A DNA stretch of 64,000 nucleotides, taken from contig JAHZLQ010000068.1 in NCBI GenBank assembly GCA_022599775.1, positions 186,001 through 250,000 on the forward strand, in the 5' to 3' direction. The stretch is from Gammaproteobacteria bacterium. Lineage in GTDB: Bacteria; Pseudomonadota; Gammaproteobacteria; Nevskiales; Nevskiaceae. Positions 51,156 to 59,705 of the stretch are shown piece by piece (within the stretch, counting starts at the first letter, position 1; the number at the start of each line of letters is the position of its first letter). The notes beneath the pieces are model-generated. The model was not told the DNA's origin and made no database searches. It worked only from the letters and a program-made list of their open reading frames with translations. Both the position numbers and the translations under genes were made by a program.

Positions 51156-52471
51156 GTGTAGAGCCCCGACAACGGGCCGCTTCCGTGGCCGGTGTATCCG
51201 AAGCTTTCGATCGGGATACCCGCCGCATTGCCGAGCGACACCAACAATTTGGAATGCGACTCGCCGTCTCCGCCGTTGGCGCTGCGGAAGTCGAGGAAAC
51301 GGCCGGTCTCCAGACCGCCGCCACGTCCCGCAAGCACGAACGGCATGTCGCGATGATCATGTCGCGAGGAGTGCCCCAGCTCGGAACACAGGAAGATCAC
51401 GGTATCGTCCAGCAGGCTGCCGTTGGAGGTCTCCACGTTCTTCAGGGCGTTCACCAGATAGGCGAACTGCTCGCAGTACCAGCGCTTCCAGCCGATGAAG
51501 TTTTGGATGGAGTCCTCGTTGTTGGCGTCGTAGTGCGAGGAATCGTGATGGCGCTGGTCGATGCCGATCTCGTTGGCGAGGCTGGTCGGACTGACAGCGT
51601 GAGAGAACTGCAGCGTGACGACGCGCGTCAGATCACATTGCAGCGCGAGCACCGAAAGGTCGAGCTGCAAGCGCGAAACCTCGGCGAACTGGTCGTCGCG
51701 ATTCCAGTAGTTCGGATAGGTGTTGTAGCCCTCGGGCACGGCCCAGCCGCCACGGTTCCAGTCCGGATTGGCGCAGCTGCCGATCGGTTCCTCGGCCGAG
51801 GCAAGCACGCGATTCTCGACGGCGCGCAGCGATTCCTCGTGCAGTTCCAGCTTGTCGCGTTCGGTCTGGCCGAGCTGCGAGCGGATCCGCGCCAGATCCT
51901 CCTGCGCTGCGTCGAGTATCGACAGCCGCCTGCGTGCACTGATGTCGCTGACCTCGCCGGGCGTGCCGAACAGGCGCTCGAAGGCCCGCAGCGGATTGTC
52001 TTCCGGCGTGATCGGCTGCTCGTTGCCCAGATAGGACACGTAGCCCGCGCCGTTCTCGTGCGAGGACGCCACGCCCAGATGAATCGAGGCATGCGCGCTC
52101 TGCTCGCGGTAGTACTGGCCAATGAAGACGTCCAGCGAGACCTCGTTGGTGGCGGTCAGTACCTTGCGGATGCCGCCTTCATGCGTGGAGCCGCCGGAAT
52201 ACATGTTGAGGCCGCGCAGAAACACCAGATCGTTGCTGACCGAGCCCAGTGGCTGCGTCATCGCCGGCAAGGAAAAATCGTATTCGCTGCCGCTCGGGTG
52301 CCAATGCGGTTGTGAGCAACCATCCGGGATGTAGACGAAGATCACCTTGGCGGCGGCACCACCGGACTGGGCGCGGGCGGATCGCGCCAGCAGCCCCGCC
52401 AGTGAGGTGCTCAGGCCGCCGGCCAGTACGCCCTTGAGCAGGCGTCGCCGGACGGGGTCGTGCATGCTCAT
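51152..52471 (-). CDS. Tat-exported DUF1552 protein
   Basis: 439 residues. Twin-arginine signal: VRRRLLKGVLAGGLSTSLAG with cleavage near ARAQ. The DUF1552 body includes VIFVYIPDGCSQPHWHPSG, FLRGLNMYSGGSTHEGGIRKVLT, SIHLGVASSHENGAGYVSYLG, DLTRVVTLQFSHAVSP, HHDSSHYD and LDDTVIFLCSELGHSSRHDHRDMPFVLAGRGGG. His-rich motifs suggest a metal site related to the DUF1501/sulfatase-like fold. Tat export implies folding, and perhaps cofactor loading, in the cytoplasm. DUF1552 genes regularly accompany DUF1592 genes. AGGAGG precedes the ATG; coupled by ATGA. Confidence 0.93.
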   Translation of the reverse strand: MSMHDPVRRRLLKGVLAGGLSTSLAGLLARSARAQSGGAAAKVIFVYIPDGCSQPHWHPSGSEYDFSLPAMTQPLGSVSNDLVFLRGLNMYSGGSTHEGGIRKVLTATNEVSLDVFIGQYYREQSAHASIHLGVASSHENGAGYVSYLGNEQPITPEDNPLRAFERLFGTPGEVSDISARRRLSILDAAQEDLARIRSQLGQTERDKLELHEESLRAVENRVLASAEEPIGSCANPDWNRGGWAVPEGYNTYPNYWNRDDQFAEVSRLQLDLSVLALQCDLTRVVTLQFSHAVSPTSLANEIGIDQRHHDSSHYDANNEDSIQNFIGWKRWYCEQFAYLVNALKNVETSNGSLLDDTVIFLCSELGHSSRHDHRDMPFVLAGRGGGLETGRFLDFRSANGGDGESHSKLLVSLGNAAGIPIESFGYTGHGSGPLSGLYT

Positions 52472-54981
52472 TGGCCACCTCCTGAGCGGCGCAAAACGTA
52501 TTCGTCGGCAGCCACGGTATTGATCAGCAGGCTGCGCAGGCTATAGCCGTCGTCGGCGAACTCGGCCAGCTGTTCCTCCAGCGCACATTCGTCGGACTCG
52601 GATTCGACGTAGCCATGGCTGTAGCGGTAGTACTGCTGGACCACACAGGCGCGCGCCGCCTCGGTCTGGCGCACGATCTCGGCCAATTGCAGCGGGCCGC
52701 TGAAGGCATCGCTGGTGCCGGAGTTGAAGCCTTCCCGGTCGACCAGTTCGCCGGAATCGTCGATCGTCAGGCCATTCTCGGTGGTGCGATAACCGCCGGC
52801 ACCGTCATAGCGTTCCAGGCCGAAGCCGGTGCCGTCGATGTACTGATGGCAGGCCGCACAGTTGGGATCCGAAGTATGTTGCGCGAAGCGGTCGCGCGTG
52901 GTCAGTGTGGGGTCGAGACCCGGCGGCGTGGTATCCACGTCCGGCGGCGGATCGGGCAGATCCTGGCACAACAGCCGCTCGCGCACGAACACGCCGCGCT
53001 TGATCGGCGAGGATTCATTCGAATGCGCGTGCGAGGCCAGAACGGCGCCCAGGCCGAGGATGCCGCCGCGGGTGGCATCCGCCGGCTGCTGGACAAAGTT
53101 GACGTCGGTGCTCGATCCCGGCAAACCGTAGTACTGGCGCAAGGGGCCGTTGACGAACACGTAGTCCGCCGAATACAGCTCGTCCAGCGTGCCGTCGGTG
53201 GAATCGAAGGCCACGTGGTTCACGAAGCGTGACAGCTCCTCGACCATGGCTCGGCGCACCTCGTCGGTGAGGCCGGGGAAAATTTCCGGATCCTTGAACG
53301 AGCCCAGCAGATAGCCGGTACCGAGCCACTGCGTGGCGAAGTCCGCGAAGCGTTCGCGTGCGCGTGGGTCGGCCAGCATGCGTTCGGTCTGGGCAAGGCG
53401 GCCGTCGGGCTCGCGCAAGGCACCCGAGGCGGCAGCCTGAAGCAGGTCCTCATCCGGCAGACTGCCCCACAACAGATAGGACAGGCTGCTCGCGATTTCA
53501 TAGTCGCTGAGCCGGTAGCGGCCATTGCCGATATCGACACCGGCCTCGGAGCGATACAGGAACTGCGGCGAGCTCAGAAACGCGGCAATCGCCAGCGACA
53601 TGCCATCGTCAAAGGATTCCGACAGGCTGGAATCGAACAGCCCGAGATACTGGTCGTGCTCCGGCGTCGTCAGCGGCCGGCGGAACGCGAGGCGTCCGAA
53701 ACGCTCGACGAAACTGTTCGCGCAATTCGAATCCGAGGCCGGGTCGCAACCGAGCAATGCGCTCTTGCGCTCGGCCACGGCGCGCTCGCCGATGTCCTCC
53801 GCGGCGGCGATGTATTCGTCGACATGTCGATCGGTCACCAACGCGACCTTGGCGTTGTTGTCGTAGCCCTGGATGCGCGCCTCGGTGGGGAAATTCTCGG
53901 CGAAGTTCCCGCTCAGGCCCGTCAGGTCATGCACCGTGCGTTCGTACTCCCAGCGCGTCAGCAAGCGCAGCAGCCGCGGCGCGGCCGGCACCTCGCCGCA
54001 GGCGACGGGCTCGTCTTCACCACCACCGGTATCGCCGCCGTCATCCGGAGGCGCGGTGGTGGTGCAGCCCGGCGCTTCCAGCCGCACATCCTGCGGCAGT
54101 TCCGATACACCGTCGTGTGTTCCCTGGAACCCGAAGCTGGTGCTGCCGTTGTTGGCAATCGCGCTGTTGTAGCTTTCGGGCAGCGCGCGCACCGCAGCGC
54201 CGGACTGCGACAGCACGGTGTTCCAGTCGTTGGTGATGAGCTGATTGTTCGGGAACGTGAACTCGACCGCCCAGCCATCGATGTCCGCACCGCTGAAATT
54301 GCGGATCGTGACGTCGGCGACAAACCCGGTGTTCCACACGCTCTGGTAGCTGAACTCGACCGAACAGGTCGCCGCTGGCGGCTCCGGCTCGTCCGGTTCA
54401 TCGGGGGTATCGGGTTCATCCGGTTCGTCGGGGGTGTCGGGCGAGCCCGGCTCGTCCGGATCGCTGCCGCCGCCTCCATTGCCACCATCGCCGCCGCCAT
54501 CAGGCGATTCGGTGGAGAAGCCATTCATGATGTAGGCCGCAACGTCCCGGCCGCAGGCTTCGTCGCAACTCGAGGGATTGCTGGAGGGCATGGTGTCGCG
54601 AATGCGCACCCACAGCGTGTCGAAGCTGGCGCAGCTCGGACAGCTCGAAGCGCTGGTCAGCGAAGGACCGACGCCCCCCTGGCCACTGGCGCCATGGCAG
54701 CTCTGGCACTGACTGGCGTAAAGACCCTTGCCGTTGACGAGATCATTGCCGGCATCGCCGCCGGAGTCCGCGTCAGGCGTCTCGCCACCGGTGTCTTCGG
54801 TGTCGTCGTCGTTGTCGGAGCCGCCCGGTTCGTCCCCGTCCCCGGCGCCCGGTGACTGAGCGCCGTCATCGGCCTCGTCCTGGCTGCCGTCACCGGAATC
54901 CGCGCTACCCGAGTAGTCGCCACAACCGGCGGCAAGCGCCAGCATCACGACCATCAAGCACCTGAAAATCAGACGTTCCAT
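52468..54981 (-). CDS. Lipoprotein with cytochrome c, CBM2 and DUF1587/1595/1592/1588/1585 domains
   Basis: 837 residues from the ATG at 54981 (AAGGGG upstream). Order: lipobox LALAAGC (Cys 20); acidic Gly/Asp/Ser linker; cytochrome c segment with CQSCH (C92, C95, H96) and axial Met candidates near 131 and 152; Pro-Asp-Glu linker (~160-205); a CBM2-type cellulose/chitin-binding module (~206-306: CSVEFSYQSVWNTGFVADVT, GWAVEFTFPNNQLITNDWN, STSFGFQG); then DUF1587 (LLTRWEYERTVHDLTGL), DUF1595 (FGRLAFRRPLT), DUF1592 (YEIASSLSYLLWGSLPDEDLL), DUF1588 (RRGVF-like KRGVFVRERLLCQ, second haem motif CAACH) and DUF1585. First gene of the operon. Surface-attached, polysaccharide-binding redox protein is inference. 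Confidence 0.92.
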   Translation of the reverse strand: MERLIFRCLMVVMLALAAGCGDYSGSADSGDGSQDEADDGAQSPGAGDGDEPGGSDNDDDTEDTGGETPDADSGGDAGNDLVNGKGLYASQCQSCHGASGQGGVGPSLTSASSCPSCASFDTLWVRIRDTMPSSNPSSCDEACGRDVAAYIMNGFSTESPDGGGDGGNGGGGSDPDEPGSPDTPDEPDEPDTPDEPDEPEPPAATCSVEFSYQSVWNTGFVADVTIRNFSGADIDGWAVEFTFPNNQLITNDWNTVLSQSGAAVRALPESYNSAIANNGSTSFGFQGTHDGVSELPQDVRLEAPGCTTTAPPDDGGDTGGGEDEPVACGEVPAAPRLLRLLTRWEYERTVHDLTGLSGNFAENFPTEARIQGYDNNAKVALVTDRHVDEYIAAAEDIGERAVAERKSALLGCDPASDSNCANSFVERFGRLAFRRPLTTPEHDQYLGLFDSSLSESFDDGMSLAIAAFLSSPQFLYRSEAGVDIGNGRYRLSDYEIASSLSYLLWGSLPDEDLLQAAASGALREPDGRLAQTERMLADPRARERFADFATQWLGTGYLLGSFKDPEIFPGLTDEVRRAMVEELSRFVNHVAFDSTDGTLDELYSADYVFVNGPLRQYYGLPGSSTDVNFVQQPADATRGGILGLGAVLASHAHSNESSPIKRGVFVRERLLCQDLPDPPPDVDTTPPGLDPTLTTRDRFAQHTSDPNCAACHQYIDGTGFGLERYDGAGGYRTTENGLTIDDSGELVDREGFNSGTSDAFSGPLQLAEIVRQTEAARACVVQQYYRYSHGYVESESDECALEEQLAEFADDGYSLRSLLINTVAADEYVLRRSGGGQ
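54392..54445. repeat. 27-bp imperfect tandem duplication in the Pro-Asp-Glu linker
   Basis: Two adjacent 27-base units (54392-54418 and 54419-54445), each encoding one nine-residue unit of the linker (Pro-Asp-Glu-Pro-Asp-Thr type), inside the DUF1592 lipoprotein gene between the cytochrome and CBM2 modules. Linker length is likely to vary between strains. Confidence 0.75.
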
Positions 54982-55023
54982 CAGCCCCTTCCCCAATCCG
55001 CCGTTCCCTGACGTTGTTGAATG

Positions 55024-55039
55024 ATTCTGTCAGCAGAAT
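55024..55039. promoter_or_regulatory. Inverted repeat upstream of the six-gene operon
   Basis: ATTCTG-TCAG-CAGAAT, six-base arms, in the 114-base gap between ffh and the DUF1592 lipoprotein gene, 43 bases before the latter's ATG. It could be an operator in the operon's promoter region, but short palindromes are common by chance and no -10/-35 pair is clear. Confidence 0.3.
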
Positions 55040-55095
55040 TGGTGCCAGCACATGGGTGGCCCGGAAGACCGGCAGCTTTACGCGGCCGAACGGCG

Positions 55096-56460
55096 TCAGC
55101 GGCGCGGCATCATGCCCGGCGGCATGCGCCCCGCGAGACCGCGCATCAACTTGCCCATGCCGCCATTGGCGACCTTCTTCATCATGTCGCGCGTCTGATC
55201 GAACTGGCGCAGCAGCCGGTTCACGTCCTGCACCTGGGTTCCGCTGCCGGCCGCGATGCGGCGGCGATGCGAAGCCTTGATGTGATCGGGGAAGCGACGC
55301 TCGCGGCGCGTCATCGAATTGATGATCGCGATCGAGCGTCCGACTTCCTTCTCGGGATTGGCCTTGGCCAGCTGCGCCTGCATCTGCGCACCGCCCGGCA
55401 GTTTCTCCAACATCGCGCCGACGCCGCCCATGTTCTGCATCTGCAGCATCTGGTCGCGGAAATCCTCGAGGTCGAAACGCTTGTTCTTCTTGAGCTTCTG
55501 CGCGAGCTTTTCGGCCTTCTCGCGGTCCACCTTCTGGACCGTTTCCTCGATCAGGCTGAGCACATCGCCCTGACCGAGAATGCGCGAGGCGATGCGATCC
55601 GGGTGGAACACCTCCAGTGCCGAAGATTTCTCGCCGACGCCGAGGAACTTGATCGGCGCGCCGGTGACGGTACGCACCGACAGGGCGGCGCCGCCACGTG
55701 CATCGCCGTCCACCTTGGTCAGCACCACGCCGCTCAGGGGCAGGCGGTCGGCGAAGGCCTTGGCGGTATTGGCGGCGTCCTGGCCGGTCATGCTGTCGAC
55801 CACGAACAGGGTTTCGACCGGCTCGATCGCGGCATGCAGTGCGGCGATCTCCTGCATCATCGCCTCGTCCACCGAGGTGCGGCCTGCGGTATCGACGATC
55901 AGCACCTCGGCATAGGCCTTGCGCGCGTGATCGAGCGCCGCCTTGGCGATGTCGACCGGGTTCTGTCCGACCGCGCTCGGGAAACATTCGACGCCGATCT
56001 TCTCGGCCACGATCCGCAACTGCTCGATCGCGGCCGGACGATAGACGTCGCAGGACACAAGCATGACCTTCTTCTTGTCGACGTCCTTCAGCCGCAGCGC
56101 GAGCTTGCCACTGGTGGTGGTCTTGCCCGAGCCCTGCAGGCCGGCCATCAGGATCACCACCGGCGGCTGCGCACGCAGGTTCAGTCCCTGGGTCTCGCCA
56201 CCGAGCGTGGTGACCAGTTCCTGCTGGACGATACGCAGGAAGGCCTGCCCCGGTGTGAGGCTTTGCGTGACTTCGGTACCGACCGCGCGGGCGCGCACGC
56301 GCTCCACGAAATCGCGCACCACGGGCAGCGCAACATCGGCTTCGAGCAGGGCCATGCGCAGGTCACGCGAGGCGTTCTTGACGTCGTCCTCGGTCAGGCG
56401 GCCGCTGCCGGACAGCGCGCGCAGGGTATTGCCTAAACGGGAACTCAGCGATTCAAACAT
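55096..56460 (-). CDS. ffh: Signal recognition particle protein Ffh
   Basis: 454 residues from the ATG at 56460 (MFESLSSRLGNTLRALSGSG). N domain with ALLEADVALPVVRDFVERV; G domain with GLQGSGKTTTSGKLA (G1), DVYRPAAIEQL, DTAGR (G3), TKVDGDARGGAALS (G4) and GVGEKSSALEVFHPDRIASRILG; Met-rich M domain ending MMKKVANGGMGKLMRGLAG. Binds 4.5S RNA and signal sequences for co-translational targeting. In E. coli it directly precedes rpsP; here a 6.6-kb operon intervenes. Confidence 0.99.
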   Translation of the reverse strand: MFESLSSRLGNTLRALSGSGRLTEDDVKNASRDLRMALLEADVALPVVRDFVERVRARAVGTEVTQSLTPGQAFLRIVQQELVTTLGGETQGLNLRAQPPVVILMAGLQGSGKTTTSGKLALRLKDVDKKKVMLVSCDVYRPAAIEQLRIVAEKIGVECFPSAVGQNPVDIAKAALDHARKAYAEVLIVDTAGRTSVDEAMMQEIAALHAAIEPVETLFVVDSMTGQDAANTAKAFADRLPLSGVVLTKVDGDARGGAALSVRTVTGAPIKFLGVGEKSSALEVFHPDRIASRILGQGDVLSLIEETVQKVDREKAEKLAQKLKKNKRFDLEDFRDQMLQMQNMGGVGAMLEKLPGGAQMQAQLAKANPEKEVGRSIAIINSMTRRERRFPDHIKASHRRRIAAGSGTQVQDVNRLLRQFDQTRDMMKKVANGGMGKLMRGLAGRMPPGMMPRR

Positions 56461-56541
56461 GAGCGACAGCCACTCCGGAAATGTTGGGCGAAGTGTGAAC
56501 ACGATCGCGTCGCGGCGAAAGTGCGCGCGCTCGTCGAGGAT

Positions 56542-57306
56542 TCAGGTGGTGATGATATCGCCGCGCCGCAGGTGCCGGTAACTCCAGTCCGCGAGCGCAA
56601 CGCGGCATTCCTTTTCAATCCGTGCCTCGGCGCCGGGCTTATGGTGCGTCAGCAACAGCTCCGGTCGATGGCGCAGCTTGTGCAGTTCCTGGCCCAGCAG
56701 GCTCGGCGTGAAGTGGCGGGAGACGCGCCCGAGTTCCGCCTGCTCATCGGTGAAGGCGATCTCGATCATCAGGCGATCAAGCTGCGGCAAGGCGTTGAGC
56801 GCGTTCCACACCGAATCGTCGGCGTAAGTATCCCCGGTAAAGACGATCGTGCCGCCCGCGTCCTGCATCACGTAACCGACCGCGGGGACCGTATGCAAGA
56901 CTGGAAACGGCGTATAGCGCACGCCGTCGACATGGATGGCGTGACCGGTTTCGATCGCGCGGTAGTTGATGATTGGCGCATTGGTCGACGGCAGCTCGCC
57001 GAAGTCCGGCCAGATCCACCAATTGAAGATGTGCTTGCGCAGCGCGTCCAGCGTCTCATCGAGCGCGAACACATCCACAGGCCGGTCGATCAGACCGAAC
57101 AGATTGTCCGCCATGAATGCCAGGCCGCAGACGTGATCGAGATGCGCATGCGTCAGCAGTACGCGCCGAATTCGACGCATGCGTGACAGCGACAGATCAC
57201 CGACGCCGGTACCGGCATCGACGAGCGTTTCGTCGTTCACCAGCAACGCCGTGGTTCTCAGGCCCGGCCCGATTCCCCCGCTACAGCCCAGGACCTTGAT
57301 GCGCAT
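56542..57306 (-). CDS. Metallo-beta-lactamase-fold hydrolase (cyclic nucleotide phosphodiesterase-like)
   Basis: 254 residues from the ATG at 57306. Metal-binding motif LLTHAHLDHVCGLAFMADNLF, further ligands in VLHTVPAVGY, GTIVFTGDTYADD and a late LLLTHHKPGAE. N-terminal MRIKVLGCSGGIGPGLRTTALLV is typical of class II 3',5'-cyclic nucleotide phosphodiesterase-like or RNase Z-like members; the THAHLDH...NLFG text favours the former. Substrate unproven: cyclic nucleotide or another phosphodiester. Sits between ffh and the divergent ypjD-like gene, where E. coli has nothing. Confidence 0.87.
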   Translation of the reverse strand: MRIKVLGCSGGIGPGLRTTALLVNDETLVDAGTGVGDLSLSRMRRIRRVLLTHAHLDHVCGLAFMADNLFGLIDRPVDVFALDETLDALRKHIFNWWIWPDFGELPSTNAPIINYRAIETGHAIHVDGVRYTPFPVLHTVPAVGYVMQDAGGTIVFTGDTYADDSVWNALNALPQLDRLMIEIAFTDEQAELGRVSRHFTPSLLGQELHKLRHRPELLLTHHKPGAEARIEKECRVALADWSYRHLRRGDIITT

Positions 57307-57443
57307 TCCGCCGCAAGCCCTTCGAAGTGTTGAAACGATGCTAGCACAGGCTCTACACCGCAAAACGTGCGGGATTTCGCAGCCGCTCCCCGGCTGCGCC
57401 GACATGTCCGATGCGCCCCGGCGCGATGCTATCCTCGGCGGCT

Positions 57444-58226
57444 ATGCTCCTGGCACTGACACTGATCACCGCGGCCGCCTATCTCGCCGCCTCGGCGCTG
57501 GCGCGGCTCGGCCTGCGCCATGTCGGCACCACGGCGGCCATCGCCATGCTGATCCACGCCTGGCTGCTGAACCTTCAGCTGTTCCGCCATGGCGCCCTGA
57601 CGATCGGCGTCACCGAAGGCGTATCGCTGATCGCCTGGCTCAGTGCGCTGCTGCTGTGGACCGCCTGCTGGCGACAGCCATTGCAGATGCTCGGGGTCGT
57701 GCTCTATCCGGTCGCCGCACTCGCCACGCTGCTGGCCACGCTGCTTCCGTCCCCGTCGCAGGCCTTGCCGATGCGCGACTGGCGGCTGGAAACCCATGTC
57801 GTTCTGTCGGTGCTCAGTGCCGGAGTGATGACGCTGGCGGCCTTGCAGTCGCTCGCGCTGGCGGCACAGGACCGCCTGCTGCATCACTATTCGTCGACCG
57901 GATGGGCAGTGCGGCTGCCCCCCTTGCAGACCATGGAACGCCTGTTGTTCGGCACCATCGCCCTCGGTTGGTGGCTGCTGAGCTGCACCTTGCTGACCGG
58001 TTTTCTGTTCGTGGAAGACCTGTTCGCGCAGCATCTGGTGCACAAGACCATCCTGTCGATCTTCGCCTGGGCGGTGTTCGGCATTCTGCTGCTGGGGCGC
58101 ATGCGCTTCGGCTGGCGCGGCCGTCGCGCGATCCGGTGGACGTTGGCGGGCTATCTGCTGCTGATCCTGGCCTACTTCGGCAGCAAGGTCGTGCTTGAAC
58201 TGATCCTCGGAAAACACTGGGGATAG
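57444..58226 (+). CDS. CcsA/YpjD-type inner-membrane protein
   Basis: 260 residues from the ATG at 57444 (in-frame ATGs at 57411 and 57426 are possible). Eight hydrophobic segments. ALLIHAWLLNLQLF-like region with the conserved His, SLIAWLSALLLW, LETHVVLSVLSAGVMTLAALQSLALA, PPLQTMERLLFGTIALGWWLLSCTLLTGFLF, LVHKTILSIFAWAVFGILLLGRMRFGWRGRRAIRWTLAGYLLLILAYFGSKVV. This is YpjD, a relative of the cytochrome c assembly protein CcsA. Divergent from ffh as in E. coli; role possibly haem-linked but unproven. Confidence 0.92.
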   Translation: MLLALTLITAAAYLAASALARLGLRHVGTTAAIAMLIHAWLLNLQLFRHGALTIGVTEGVSLIAWLSALLLWTACWRQPLQMLGVVLYPVAALATLLATLLPSPSQALPMRDWRLETHVVLSVLSAGVMTLAALQSLALAAQDRLLHHYSSTGWAVRLPPLQTMERLLFGTIALGWWLLSCTLLTGFLFVEDLFAQHLVHKTILSIFAWAVFGILLLGRMRFGWRGRRAIRWTLAGYLLLILAYFGSKVVLELILGKHWG

Positions 58227-58339
58227 CGGTGCAAGCCCGATCGGATCATGCCGCCGTGGAATACAAGAGAAGGCCTTTGGCGGCATGGACTTGCACTCCG
58301 TACTTGCCGCGGTTTGTATGAATGCATGGCAATCAGTGC

Positions 58340-58369
58340 TTGACACCGCCCCTAGTCAGTTCGTAGTTA
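58340..58369 (+). promoter_or_regulatory. Possible promoter of the CorB-like gene
   Basis: Perfect -35 TTGACA (58340-58345), 18-base spacer, weak -10 TAGTTA (58364-58369), 35 bases before the TTG start. Confidence 0.45.
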
Positions 58370-58403
58370 TGCAGGGCAACCTGCGGCCCGGAGCCCCGCT
58401 TCT

Positions 58404-59699
58404 TTGAACGACATACCGTTAGCGGTTCTCTTTTCCCTGCTCGGGATCCTGCTGCTGTTGTCCGGTTTTTTTTCCGGCTCCGAAACCGCCCTGATGACGA
58501 TCAATCGTTATCGACTCGCGCATCGTGCCAGGAATGGGGAACGCGCCGCCAAACTCACCCAGAAGCTGCTCGAACGGCCGGACCGGCTGATCGGCCTGAT
58601 TTTGCTCGGCAACAATCTGGTCAATATCCTCGCCGCCTCGATCGCCACGGTGATCGGCATCCGCCTGTTCGGGCAATACGGCATCGGCGTGGCATCGGCG
58701 GCCCTGACCGTAGTGGTGCTGCTGTTCGGCGAGGTCACGCCCAAGACGCTGGCCGCGCTGCACCCGGAACGCGTGGCGCTGCCGGCGTCCTATGTCTACT
58801 GGGTGCTGAAGTGGCCCTTGTTCCCGATCGTCTGGGTCATCAACCTGATCGGAAACGGCATCCTCAAGCTGCTGGGCGTGTCGCCGGAGGACGTGGCGCA
58901 ACACAGCCTGTCGAGCGAGGAGCTGCGTTCGGTGGTCGCCGAAGCCGGCGCGATGATCCCGCAGCGACATCAGGCCATGCTGTTGTCGGTGCTCGATCTG
59001 GAACGCGTCACCGTCGAGGACATCATGGTCCCGCGCAACGAGATCATCGGCATCGATCTGGGCGATTCGGCCGAGGAAATTCGCGAACAGCTGACCACCA
59101 CCGAACATACGCGTCTGCCGCTGTTCGACGGGTCGATCGACGATCTGCGCGGCATCGTTCACGTCCGCGACGCGATGACCCTGGCGGTGGAAGACCGGCT
59201 GTCCGGCCCCGCGCTGCTCCAGATCACGCGCGAGCCTTACTACGTGCCCGAGAGCACGCCGCTGAACCAGCAGCTGCTGAACTTCCAGAACCAGAAGCGG
59301 CGGCTCGGTTTCGTGGTCGACGAATACGGCGACATCCAGGGCCTGGTCACGCTGACCGACATCCTTCAGGAAATCGTCGGCGAGTTCACGCCGGACCCGT
59401 CCACGCAGATCCGCAATGTGTTCATGGACGAGGACGGCAGCTACCTCATCAACGGCAGCGTGACATTGCGCGGCCTCAACCGCTCGCTGGGGTGGAAACT
59501 GCCGACCACCGGGCCGCGCACCGTCAACGGCCTGATCATGGAGCAGCTCGAAAAGATCCCGAAGACCGGGGACCTGCTGGAGCTGCGCGGCTATACCTTC
59601 GAGATCACCGAAGTGCGCGCCAACGCCGTCAAGACCGCACGCATCCGCACGCCGCAGATGAATCATCGTGCCGAGACACCCGAGCGCACACGGCGCTAG
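58404..59699 (+). CDS. CNNM/CorB-like (HlyC/CorC family) membrane protein
   Basis: 431 residues from a TTG at 58404 with GGAG ten bases upstream; no ATG fits. DUF21/CNNM transmembrane domain: SGFFSGSETALMTINRYRLAHRARNGERAA, LILLGNNLVNILAASIAT, LLFGEVTPKTLAALHPERVA. Two CBS domains follow (ERVTVEDIMVPRNEIIGIDL, DDLRGIVHVRDAM, QKRRLGFVVDEYGDIQGLVTLTDILQEIVGE), then a CorC_HlyC domain (NGSVTLRGLNRSLGWKLPT). Linked to Mg2+/Co2+ efflux in E. coli (CorB/YfjD). Follows ypjD as in E. coli. Confidence 0.95.
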   Translation: MNDIPLAVLFSLLGILLLLSGFFSGSETALMTINRYRLAHRARNGERAAKLTQKLLERPDRLIGLILLGNNLVNILAASIATVIGIRLFGQYGIGVASAALTVVVLLFGEVTPKTLAALHPERVALPASYVYWVLKWPLFPIVWVINLIGNGILKLLGVSPEDVAQHSLSSEELRSVVAEAGAMIPQRHQAMLLSVLDLERVTVEDIMVPRNEIIGIDLGDSAEEIREQLTTTEHTRLPLFDGSIDDLRGIVHVRDAMTLAVEDRLSGPALLQITREPYYVPESTPLNQQLLNFQNQKRRLGFVVDEYGDIQGLVTLTDILQEIVGEFTPDPSTQIRNVFMDEDGSYLINGSVTLRGLNRSLGWKLPTTGPRTVNGLIMEQLEKIPKTGDLLELRGYTFEITEVRANAVKTARIRTPQMNHRAETPERTRR

Positions 59700-59705
59700 G
59701 GAAGC

